Below are positions 1 through 5,818 of a stretch of 5,818 bases of DNA, piece by piece. The stretch covers positions 1-5,818 of the forward strand of contig CALMWM010000034.1 of NCBI GenBank assembly GCA_937873435.1, read 5' to 3'. The first letter of the stretch is position 1, and each line of letters begins with the position of its first letter. The stretch is from an uncultured Gallionellaceae bacterium. GTDB lineage: Bacteria; Pseudomonadota; Gammaproteobacteria; Burkholderiales; Sulfuricellaceae. The notes under the pieces were generated by a model that worked only from the letters and a program-made list of their open reading frames with translations, had not been told where the DNA came from and did no database searches. Position numbers and translations under genes: made by a program.

Positions 1-41
1 CGAGCCGATCAAGGATGCGCTGAAGAGATCCGCGGATGTTC

Positions 42-1202
42 TCAGCCGCACGCCACCAGCATCAGCGTCATGTCGTCGAAGGCGCGGCGTCCGTCGAGGT
101 GGGCTTTGATCGCGTCGGTCAAGGCAGTGAAGCGGTCGGGCGCTGCCGCCTGTTTGAGTTCCTGCTTGATACGCCCCAATCCGAACGGCTCTCCGGTAAG
201 GTTTTCCGCTTCCGAAAAACCGTCGGAATACACCACCAGTTGGCCGGGAGCGTTCCACTGGTAAATCTCGGTTTGGGCGGTGAAGGTGCGGTCGAGGATG
301 CCCAGGGGCAAATTCACCGAATCGAAGCTGTGCAGGATTTCGCCATCGGCGCCGATGAAAAAGGCTGACGGGATGCCGCCGTTCCAGATTTCCACCACCC
401 GGTTGTGGCCGTCGATGCAGGCGATCATGGCCGCCACGTAACGTTCCGCAGGCGACTGTTCCTTTACCGCCCAGTTCATCTCCTCCACCATCAGGGAAAG
501 CGGCAGGTTCTTGCTCACCATGCTGTAAAAAATATGGTTCACCGGCAGCAGGTTGAGGGCGGCGGGCAAGCCGTGGCCGGTGGAATCGGCGAGCATCAGG
601 TAAAGCTTGTCGTTACGCGAGCGGCTCATCGCGATCAAGTCGCCGCTGACCACGTCGGTTGGTTGCAACCAATATTTCAGCTGGGGGTCGTGCAGGTTTT
701 CCGGACGCATCATGCGTTCCATCAGCTCCGCGACCAGGTGGCGTTCTTCCTCGGCGGCCTGGTGGTAGGCTTCGAGCTGCGCCTTGCTGACGGAGAGCTC
801 GCGGGTTTTAAGCAACAGTGCGACAACCTTGGCGACGGTAGCCAGCAGTTGTTTGAGGTCGATCGGCTTCAGCGCATAACCGTCCACTCCCAGGGAAATG
901 GCTTGATGCAGGTATTTGACGTCGTTGAAGGCGGTGGTGAAAATCACCGGGGTGGCGCTGTTGTGTTCCTTGACGGCAGCAGCCAGCGCCAGCCCGTCCA
1001 TCACCGGCATCTGGATGTCGCTGATTACGATGTCCGGCCGTTGCGCGGTGAAGGCGGCCAGCGCTTCTTCGCCGTTGGCGGCGAGTATCAGCTTGCCTAC
1101 CCGATGTTCGAGAAAATGGGCGACTTCCTTGCGGATATTCTCGTCGTCTTCCGCATACAGGACGGTAAGCTGCTTCAGCTCTTCCGGGGTTGCTAGACTC
1201 AT
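42..1202 (-). CDS. Response regulator with receiver domain and SpoIIE/PP2C-type serine phosphatase output
   Basis: This 386-residue cytoplasmic protein is the likely output of the two-component system. Residues about 11-130 form a receiver (REC) domain, with acidic pocket E18/D19/D20, phospho-acceptor D62 in SDIQMP, switch T90, Y109 and the conserved K112 of LKP. A helical, probably coiled-coil linker spans about 131-165. Residues about 175-384 form a SpoIIE-like PP2C phosphatase. Its metal-binding acids are present: D188 (SGD), D206 (LADSTGHG), D327 (YSDGFSEA) and D376/D377 (FDDMT). All catalytic positions look intact. In known relatives such as RsbU, RsbP and HsbR, this domain dephosphorylates STAS-type anti-sigma antagonists, and phosphorylation of the receiver controls it. 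The ATG overlaps the TGA of the kinase gene as ATGA, and AGGAGG lies 4 nt upstream, so co-expression and translational coupling are very likely. No STAS or anti-sigma gene is visible, so the target is unknown. Family assignment is firm; pathway is inferred. Confidence 0.95.
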   Translation of the reverse strand: MSLATPEELKQLTVLYAEDDENIRKEVAHFLEHRVGKLILAANGEEALAAFTAQRPDIVISDIQMPVMDGLALAAAVKEHNSATPVIFTTAFNDVKYLHQAISLGVDGYALKPIDLKQLLATVAKVVALLLKTRELSVSKAQLEAYHQAAEEERHLVAELMERMMRPENLHDPQLKYWLQPTDVVSGDLIAMSRSRNDKLYLMLADSTGHGLPAALNLLPVNHIFYSMVSKNLPLSLMVEEMNWAVKEQSPAERYVAAMIACIDGHNRVVEIWNGGIPSAFFIGADGEILHSFDSVNLPLGILDRTFTAQTEIYQWNAPGQLVVYSDGFSEAENLTGEPFGLGRIKQELKQAAAPDRFTALTDAIKAHLDGRRAFDDMTLMLVACG

Positions 1203-4138
1203 GGTGCCTCCTGTGGGGCTTTCTGGGATTCGGCGAGCGGCAAGGTAATCGTGAACTCGGCGCCTTCGCCCCTGTTACGGAACGATATTGTACCGCCCAT
1301 GTGCTGTTCGACGATGGTTTTGGTGATGTATAGTCCGATGCCGGTGCCTTTGTCCTTGGTGGTGAAATAAGGATCGAAGATTTTTTCCGCGACCGGGTTC
1401 GGGATGCCGCCGGCGTTGTCCCGCACCGTGATCGCCAGCGTTCGGTTTTCAATATTGCCGCGTGTCTCGATTTCGATGCGGGGCCGGGCAGGTTGGGTTT
1501 TCACCAGGGCATCCTTGGCGTTGCCGATCAAATTCATCAATACCTGCGCGAACTCGTTGGGATAGCCGCATATTTCGAGGTCGTCCGGCCCTTTGACCAG
1601 GACCTCGATTTCGTTGTTCTTGAGGCTGGCGCTCACCAGTTTCAGGGATTCTTCCACGGCCTGTCCGATCTTGTAGCATTCCTTGATCCGGTTGGGACGG
1701 AAGAAATCGCGGAAATCGTCGATGGTAGCGGACATCTGCTGGATCGATTTCATCGCGTCGTCAACGTAATGTTTCAGGTCTGCGGTGTTGAGCTGGTTAT
1801 CCTCGAAATCCATCGCAATGTTTTGCAGGATCAGGCCCAACACGCTCAAGGGCTGGCGCCACTGGTGGGCGATGTTGCCGATCATCTCGCCCATCGCGGC
1901 ATGGCGCGCTTGCTGCACCAGCAGGCGCTCCTTTTCCAGGTTCTTGGCGGTTTCGCTGGCAACCTGTTGCGCCAGGTTGGTGTTGAGCGCAATCAACGCC
2001 TGTTCGCTGGTCTTGCGGGCGTCTATGTCGAGCAAAATCCAGATCGATCCTTGCGCCATGTCCTGCGGGTCGACTGCCATGCCGCGCAGATGCGCCCAGA
2101 AGGTCTGGCCGTTGCAGTGTTTCATCAGGCGTTCGGTTTCGTAGGGCTGGCCCTGCGCCAACAGCGGATAGGCTTCGTTTCCGATTTGCTCGTAATCTTC
2201 ACGGGAGGGGTAATACAACTCGGTCGATTGGCCGCAGAACTCGTTTCGCGTGTAGCCGAACATCTCTTCCATGCGGCGGTTGACCCAGATGAAGCGGCGT
2301 TGTTCGAGGTAGGCAATACCGACCTGGGCATTGTCGAGGATGGTTTGCAGTTGCAGCAGGGCGTCGCGCAGTTGTTGTTGCAGGGCTTTTTGTACCGAAA
2401 CGTCGTGCACACTCCCCAGATGGCCGAGGAAACGTCCGTCGGGGGCATAAATCGCCTGGGTGGAAACGCTGGCGTAAAAATAGCTGCCGTCCTTGCGCAC
2501 GATGCGGCATTCCAGCGGATCGTGTTCCTGGCCGGCCACGGATTCGGCGAAATGCTTAAGGGCCGTTTCGCGGTCGTCCGGGTGAATAATTGGCACGGGG
2601 AAGTGCTCCATCGCATAGAGTTCTTGCGGGGAGTAGCCGGTCATATGCTGCGCCATCAAATTGACCCATTGCAGGTGGCCTTCGGGATCGACCCGGTTTT
2701 CCCAGGTCGAAGTGTGGTCGGCGATGATGCGGAAACGTTCCTCGCTTTCCTGCAAAGCGAGTTCGGCCTGCTGCTGTTCGCTGATATCGCGGAAGGTAAT
2801 CACCGCGCCCTTGACCGTTCCCTCACGGATAACCGGGGTGGCGGTAAAGGAAACCGGGAAACGGCGCTTATCCCGGCGCACGAAATAATCCAGATCGGAG
2901 TGAAAGGCTACACCCTCCCTGATAGCCTGGAGGACGATGCAGCGGTTGACAGGCAGGGTAGAGCCGTCCGGTGCCAGGTAATGAAAAGTTTTGTGGGCAT
3001 CCTTGCCCAGCAACTCCCCCGCCTCCCAGCCGAGGAAATGTTCCGCCCGCTGATTGGCGAAGGCGACGATACCCTTCGGATCGAGTTCGATCACGCCGTC
3101 CGCCACCGAGTCGGCGATCTCGCGGATACGGCTTTCGCTATCGCGCAGCGCAACCTCGCGCTGCACCGCGCTATCGGCCAGATTCCCAAGGTAGTATGCG
3201 ACCTCGCTGATTTCATCTTTGTGGCTGTTGCGGGCACTAGCCAAAAGGGATTCCAGGCGTGGGGAAAGCCGATGCCCCTTGGCAAATTCTCGGGAGGCCT
3301 GGCCGAGTGCGACGATGCGGCGGGTCAGGTTCAGCATCCAGCGCCCTTGAATCCCCCACAACAGCAGGGAAAATCCCGCCAGCACCAGCAGGCTGGCAGC
3401 GGCGATTGCCGTCGAGGAAACGATCGGGTGGCTGATATGGCGGATGATCAGTTCCGGCGTCTGGTCTTTGTCCCCCGGCCAGGGTAGGCCGATCCGGTAG
3501 ACCCGCCCGGCCTCCGCAACGGTTTCGGCGCTGCCGGCCACCTGCTTGCCGTGCCACGTCAACGCTAATGTGGAATGGGGGTAGGCATTCTGGAAAAGCA
3601 GGGCATTATCGATTTTGCGCAGCAGCACCAGTTTGCCCATACCCAGTTCGCCTAGCCAGAGCGGCTGGAAATAGGCGCGGAAAAGCGAGCCGGATTCGGG
3701 CTGGTAGAACCAGCTTGCGTGGCCGCTATGGCGCAGGGTATCCGGCAAATTCTGCGCATCCGTTCCGTAGCGGAATATCACCCGCCCATCCGCGGTAGTA
3801 ATCAGAATCGGGGAGAATATCTGGCCTTCCCCCTGAGCGGTCAGGTATCCGTAGAGTTTGGTCCAGCGATTTTCGCGATCTTCGAGATAGCCGGAGACTT
3901 CCAGACGCGCCTTGTAGCGCAACGCGGTCATTTCCCAGGCTTCCTCCCATTCCACCAGTTTGTTTTGATAGAAGACGCGGGTCGACTCCATTTCGTGGGC
4001 GATCGCCTTGTCTTCGGCTGTTTTGTAGAGCCAGACGGTCAGCGTAACGGTGGCCAGAATGGCGACAGCCAGCGATAGCGCCAAGCGAATCGCGGCCTGC
4101 CGCAGCAGGGAATGCGTGTTTCGCTTGAGCGTGTCCAT
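1199..4138 (-). CDS. Membrane-bound PAS-domain sensor histidine kinase
   Basis: This 979-residue inner-membrane sensor kinase is probably the partner of the downstream response regulator. In order it shows TM1 (about 14-38); a periplasmic region of roughly 200 residues (about 39-238); TM2 (about 240-264); a HAMP-like segment with DEISEVAYYLGNLA (about 265-325); three PAS domains (about 334-453, 464-583, 591-708); a coiled coil; and the kinase core. The phospho-acceptor is H758 in NIAHQWRQPL. The ATPase domain has the N-box NLIGNAKDAL (N873), G1 box DNAGG (D907), F-box DPYFTT and G2 box KGTGIGL, all intact. The start at 4138 is chosen because it forms TAATG with the stop of the binding-protein gene and has AGGAG 6 nt upstream. 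An in-frame ATG at 4159 would add seven residues but has no ribosome binding site. The periplasmic region has Cache-like phrases (LITTADGRVIFRYG) but I cannot assign it. The ligand is unknown, and the preceding binding protein suggests indirect sensing. Confidence 0.95.
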   Translation of the reverse strand: MDTLKRNTHSLLRQAAIRLALSLAVAILATVTLTVWLYKTAEDKAIAHEMESTRVFYQNKLVEWEEAWEMTALRYKARLEVSGYLEDRENRWTKLYGYLTAQGEGQIFSPILITTADGRVIFRYGTDAQNLPDTLRHSGHASWFYQPESGSLFRAYFQPLWLGELGMGKLVLLRKIDNALLFQNAYPHSTLALTWHGKQVAGSAETVAEAGRVYRIGLPWPGDKDQTPELIIRHISHPIVSSTAIAAASLLVLAGFSLLLWGIQGRWMLNLTRRIVALGQASREFAKGHRLSPRLESLLASARNSHKDEISEVAYYLGNLADSAVQREVALRDSESRIREIADSVADGVIELDPKGIVAFANQRAEHFLGWEAGELLGKDAHKTFHYLAPDGSTLPVNRCIVLQAIREGVAFHSDLDYFVRRDKRRFPVSFTATPVIREGTVKGAVITFRDISEQQQAELALQESEERFRIIADHTSTWENRVDPEGHLQWVNLMAQHMTGYSPQELYAMEHFPVPIIHPDDRETALKHFAESVAGQEHDPLECRIVRKDGSYFYASVSTQAIYAPDGRFLGHLGSVHDVSVQKALQQQLRDALLQLQTILDNAQVGIAYLEQRRFIWVNRRMEEMFGYTRNEFCGQSTELYYPSREDYEQIGNEAYPLLAQGQPYETERLMKHCNGQTFWAHLRGMAVDPQDMAQGSIWILLDIDARKTSEQALIALNTNLAQQVASETAKNLEKERLLVQQARHAAMGEMIGNIAHQWRQPLSVLGLILQNIAMDFEDNQLNTADLKHYVDDAMKSIQQMSATIDDFRDFFRPNRIKECYKIGQAVEESLKLVSASLKNNEIEVLVKGPDDLEICGYPNEFAQVLMNLIGNAKDALVKTQPARPRIEIETRGNIENRTLAITVRDNAGGIPNPVAEKIFDPYFTTKDKGTGIGLYITKTIVEQHMGGTISFRNRGEGAEFTITLPLAESQKAPQEAP
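1207..1212 (-). promoter_or_regulatory. Ribosome binding site of the receiver-phosphatase gene
   Basis: On the minus strand AGGAGG lies 4 nt before the ATG at 1202, inside the last codons of the kinase gene. It supports that start and, with the ATGA overlap, coupled translation. Confidence 0.75.
1235..1631 (-). repeat. Paralogous direct repeat, copy 1 (kinase C-terminus)
   Basis: This part of the intact kinase gene, from SASLKN to the TLPL motif, aligns with 5241-5631 in the same orientation, 4.0 kb away. Copy 2 is 6 nt (two codons) shorter, in the variable loop before the ITVRDN motif. The similarity is diverged, not identical; it is strongest around the DPYFTTK and GTGIGL motifs. This points to an old gene duplication, not a recent tandem repeat. 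Confidence 0.8.
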
Positions 4139-5208
4139 TACTCGCTCCTGCCCGCCCATTTGTCGGTAACCACGCTTTCGGCCTTCAGAGATTGCGCTGC
4201 GGGGCTGCCTGCGGCGGTCGCGCGGAAGAAGCGCTCGGTTTCACGCAGTTGCCTGCCGGAAAAGCGCCCGTCCTTGCTATACAGCCGCTGGTATTTTTTC
4301 AGGCATTGGAGCAGCGCTGCCTTCTCGGTTTTGTCGCGGATATCCAGTTTTTCCACCAGTTCCTCGGGCGTATGGGCGTCTATCCATTGCAAGGTGCGGC
4401 GCATGATCCTGACCATTTTTTCCACTTTTTGCGGGTCGCCGGCTATCAGGTCGGCACGCGTCGCCAGCGTGGCATGGAGAAAGCCGGCGCCGGGTACCCG
4501 TGCTACGGTGACGGGATCGGCGAGATTCGCCAGGAAATACACCTTGTTTTCCGCCCGCAGGCGCGAGGCGAAGGGTTCGGTACCCATGACAGCATCCGCT
4601 ATGCCGCTATCGATCAGCGCCGACTGTTCCGGCCAGTTCAGGCCGGCCGGCAGGATGCGCACCTGGCGCGGGTCGAGGCCATCCGTCTGGAGCAGAATTT
4701 CGAGTAGTTGGTGCGAGGTAGTCGTGCTCGACAGGGAGCTGGTGCTGACGCCGATGATCTTGCCCTTCAGGTCGGCAAAGCGCTTTACCTGGTTTTTCAG
4801 CCCGCTGCGGATCATCAGGACGAAGATCGCCGCATCGTCGACAGCCAGGATGCCTATCGCATTGCCGCCGTTAACGCGTTGCGACATGATGGCAGGCAAG
4901 CCCGCCACGGCGAAATCGGCATTGCGGCTGGTCAGGTTGTGCAGCGCGACCGAGCCGCCGCCGGTGTGCAGCAGTTGCAGTTCGATGCCTTCCTCCCGGT
5001 CGGCACCGATTTTGGCGATAAGATCGACCGGCAAGTAGGAAAGATTATGCGGGCCGGGTACGCTCAAGACTATCCGGGGTAGCGGGGTATCGGCTGCCGC
5101 GGCCTGGAGCGTAGCGCCGACGCATAGCGCCGCCATCGCCAGCCGCCGCAACGCGTTTCTCCAGGATGCCCGCCGCCAGTGCGCGCCTACTTTCGCTGCT
5201 ATGGCCAT
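4138..5208 (-). CDS. Periplasmic substrate-binding protein, NMT1/SsuA-like family
   Basis: This 356-residue secreted binding protein has an N-terminal signal peptide: basic n-region (WRRASWRNALRR), hydrophobic stretch (about 23-36) and a likely signal-peptidase I site within QAAAAD near residue 39. C29 is not in a good lipobox, so a soluble periplasmic protein is likelier than a lipoprotein. The mature part has the type II binding-protein signature of the NMT1/SsuA/ThiY group: a first beta strand (IVLSVPG) and YLPVDLIAKIGADREEGIELQLL; a ligand-loop candidate HTGGGS; DFAVAGLPA; DLKGKIIGVSTSS; DGLDPRQVRILPAG; and a C-terminal helical region. Relatives bind sulfonates, nitrate, taurine or thiamine precursors, but the ligand here cannot be read from sequence. 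No permease or ATPase gene accompanies it. It sits in an operon directly before a sensor kinase, so a role as a sensory co-receptor is plausible (inference). The ATG at 5208 has GGAG 7 nt upstream and overlaps the preceding kinase remnant by 10 nt. Confidence 0.92.
   Translation of the reverse strand: MAIAAKVGAHWRRASWRNALRRLAMAALCVGATLQAAAADTPLPRIVLSVPGPHNLSYLPVDLIAKIGADREEGIELQLLHTGGGSVALHNLTSRNADFAVAGLPAIMSQRVNGGNAIGILAVDDAAIFVLMIRSGLKNQVKRFADLKGKIIGVSTSSLSSTTTSHQLLEILLQTDGLDPRQVRILPAGLNWPEQSALIDSGIADAVMGTEPFASRLRAENKVYFLANLADPVTVARVPGAGFLHATLATRADLIAGDPQKVEKMVRIMRRTLQWIDAHTPEELVEKLDIRDKTEKAALLQCLKKYQRLYSKDGRFSGRQLRETERFFRATAAGSPAAQSLKAESVVTDKWAGRSE
4145..4149 (-). promoter_or_regulatory. 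Ribosome binding site deciding the kinase start
   Basis: On the minus strand AGGAG lies 6 nt before the ATG at 4138, inside the end of the binding-protein gene. The earlier in-frame ATG at 4159 is preceded by a sequence without purine-rich complementarity to 16S rRNA. The later start is therefore preferred. Confidence 0.7.
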
Positions 5209-5215
5209 GATCCGA

Positions 5216-5219
5216 CTCC
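5216..5219 (-). promoter_or_regulatory. Ribosome binding site of the binding-protein gene
   Basis: On the minus strand GGAG lies 7 nt before the ATG at 5208, inside the end of the truncated kinase frame. It supports the start that gives a complete signal peptide. Confidence 0.6.
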
Positions 5220-5240
5220 GTTATCCTCGGATGTGTTGTC

Positions 5241-5631
5241 GAGCGGAAGCGTGACGGTGAATTCCGCACCCCGCTCGCCGTTGCGGAAGGCAATACTGCC
5301 ACGCATGTGTTTTTCGAGGATGGTTTTGGTCATGTACAGCCCGATCCCGGTGCCTTTTTCCTTGGTGGTGAAATAGGGGTCGAAAATTTTCTCGGCGATT
5401 TCGGGCGGCACGCCGCCGGCATTGTCGCGTACCGTGATGATGGCATGATCTCCGTCGCAAGCCGTTTCGATAGCGATTTCCGGTTGTTCCGGCTTGTGCT
5501 CTTCCAGGGCGTCCTTGGCATTGCCGACCAGATTCAGCAACATTTGCGAAAATTCGTTCTGGTGACCACGGATTTCGCTATTTTCCGGCCCGCTCACCGT
5601 GACCGCGATGTTATGGTTTTTCAGGCTGGCG
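5241..5631 (-). repeat. Paralogous direct repeat, copy 2 (kinase remnant)
   Basis: This is the second copy of the ATPase-domain repeat and lies inside the truncated kinase. On the plus strand both copies share AGGCTGGCG at 1623-1631 and 5623-5631, after which the sequences diverge completely. That sets the edge of homology at about 5631. Confidence 0.8.
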
Positions 5632-5818
5632 GATCGGCGACCGCAGGCTCAAGCTCTTCATCGGCCTCCTGGTGGTCCTGTGGATCCTGGTTCGCATCAC
5701 TGATTTGAATCGATTCCGCGACCACCTGGTTCTCCTGGTTAGCAGAGCCTTGCGGGTCTGCAGCAGGAGCGGGTGGCCCGGCAATCCGGTTTAGTTTTTC
5801 CTGGTATGCCTGCTGGAC
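5621..5818 (-). CDS. C-terminal part of an unidentified Gln/Glu/Ala/Pro-rich protein (5' end outside the window)
   Basis: This frame is open from the window edge to a TGA at 5621-5623, giving 65 residues with no start codon in view. The peptide begins VQQAYQEKLNRIAGPP, then becomes low-complexity and acidic, with short phrases such as NQENQ, DANQDPQDHQ and EADEELEP, and ends VADPPA. I see no domain and do not recognise the family; it looks like a disordered tail. The last three codons and the stop lie in DNA homologous to the histidine-kinase gene read in another frame. The original C-terminus may therefore have been lost when the neighbouring kinase was truncated. Supporting a real gene are the uninterrupted frame on the same strand as the operon and its position exactly filling the space before the remnant. 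Against it are its short visible length and biased composition. Nothing in the window shows its function. Confidence 0.5.
   Translation of the reverse strand, partial: VQQAYQEKLNRIAGPPAPAADPQGSANQENQVVAESIQISDANQDPQDHQEADEELEPAVADPPA

Larger units (their letters stand above)
5199..5633 (-). pseudogene. Truncated histidine kinase: isolated HATPase domain, paralogue of the downstream kinase
   Basis: This reading frame encodes only the C-terminal ATP-binding half of a histidine kinase. About 144 residues are homologous to the last 144 of the intact kinase in this window, by eye roughly two-thirds identical over the alignable core. The ATP-site motifs are intact: N-box NLVGNAKDAL, G1 DNAGG, DPYFTTKEKGTGIGL. 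There is no H-box, dimerisation helix, sensor or membrane segment. Upstream of SASLKN the similarity ends, and an in-frame TGA occurs at 5649-5651. The only in-frame start candidate near the 5' end is a GTG at 5597, inside the domain and without a clear Shine-Dalgarno sequence. It is most likely the remnant of a kinase gene that lost its 5' part. The undamaged frame suggests a recent event or residual translation. Its TAG overlaps the ATG of the binding-protein gene by 10 nt, consistent with an ancestral kinase/binding-protein/kinase operon. A functional stand-alone ATPase protein is possible but less likely. Confidence 0.75.

Noticed and set aside
28..37. A perfect 10-base palindrome (ATCCGCGGAT) just after the last gene, as a possible terminator or operator
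   Set aside because: It has no loop and no following T-tract, and a 10-base palindrome can arise by chance; too little flanking sequence is visible.
2..109. A plus-strand frame entering from the left edge (beginning EPIKDALKRSADVL) as the end of a convergent gene
   Set aside because: Only about 14 plausible residues precede the overlap with the receiver-PP2C gene; after that the peptide is Arg-rich shadow. It cannot be supported from 41 bases of non-overlapping sequence.
405..1196. A 263-codon plus-strand frame opposite the receiver-PP2C gene
   Set aside because: It is antisense to a gene with all catalytic motifs, and its His/Gln/Val-rich composition is typical of a reverse-strand shadow.
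1493..3487. A 664-codon open frame on the plus strand opposite the kinase gene
   Set aside because: It lies wholly antisense to a well-supported kinase with intact motifs, has no recognisable domain, and fits the codon-bias shadow expected in moderately GC-rich coding DNA.
4139..4159. The upstream ATG at 4159 as the kinase start
   Set aside because: There is no ribosome binding site before it, while the ATG at 4138 has a good one and a TAATG junction with the preceding gene.
4112..5038. A 308-codon plus-strand frame opposite the binding-protein gene
   Set aside because: It is rich in Arg and Ser with no domain-like pattern and is antisense to a clear secreted binding protein; treated as a shadow.
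5199..5633. A simple frameshift in a full-length second kinase
   Set aside because: None of the residues in the neighbouring open frame upstream of the breakpoint resemble the kinase dimerisation or PAS regions, so the missing part is absent rather than out of frame.

Overview
The window is a compact block of signalling genes, all read on the minus strand. It probably comes from a Gram-negative proteobacterium. The evidence is a Sec-type exported binding protein, an inner-membrane PAS-type hybrid of sensor modules, moderately high GC, and gene overlaps typical of proteobacterial operons. A betaproteobacterial origin is plausible, but that is an impression from protein style and cannot be proven from this sequence.

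In transcription order (right to left) the layout has five parts. (1) At 5818-5621 lies the C-terminal end of an unidentified Gln/Glu/Ala/Pro-rich protein that enters from outside the window. (2) At 5633-5199 is an orphan histidine-kinase ATP-binding domain. It has no sensor and no phospho-acceptor helix and is best read as the remnant of a truncated kinase gene. (3) At 5208-4138 is a secreted NMT1/SsuA-like periplasmic substrate-binding protein. (4) At 4138-1199 is a 979-residue membrane histidine kinase with a large periplasmic region, HAMP, three PAS domains and a complete kinase core. (5) At 1202-42 is a response regulator with a receiver domain fused to a SpoIIE/PP2C-type serine phosphatase. 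Genes 2 to 5 overlap end to end (10 nt, 1 nt as TAATG, 4 nt as ATGA), and the last three have visible Shine-Dalgarno sequences. There is no gene-free stretch above 300 bases. No promoter or terminator is visible, so both ends of the operon lie outside the window.

Working model (inference): the binding protein captures a small molecule in the periplasm and delivers the signal to the kinase, rather than feeding an ABC transporter, since no permease or ATPase gene is present here. The kinase phosphorylates the receiver of the last protein. Its PP2C domain then dephosphorylates a partner, typically a STAS-type anti-sigma-factor antagonist, which is not encoded in the window.

The second notable point is a recombination scar. 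The orphan ATPase domain is a clear paralogue of the C-terminus of the intact kinase, and the similarity stops abruptly at about 5631. Immediately beyond that point sits an unrelated reading frame whose stop codon is supplied by the kinase-derived DNA.
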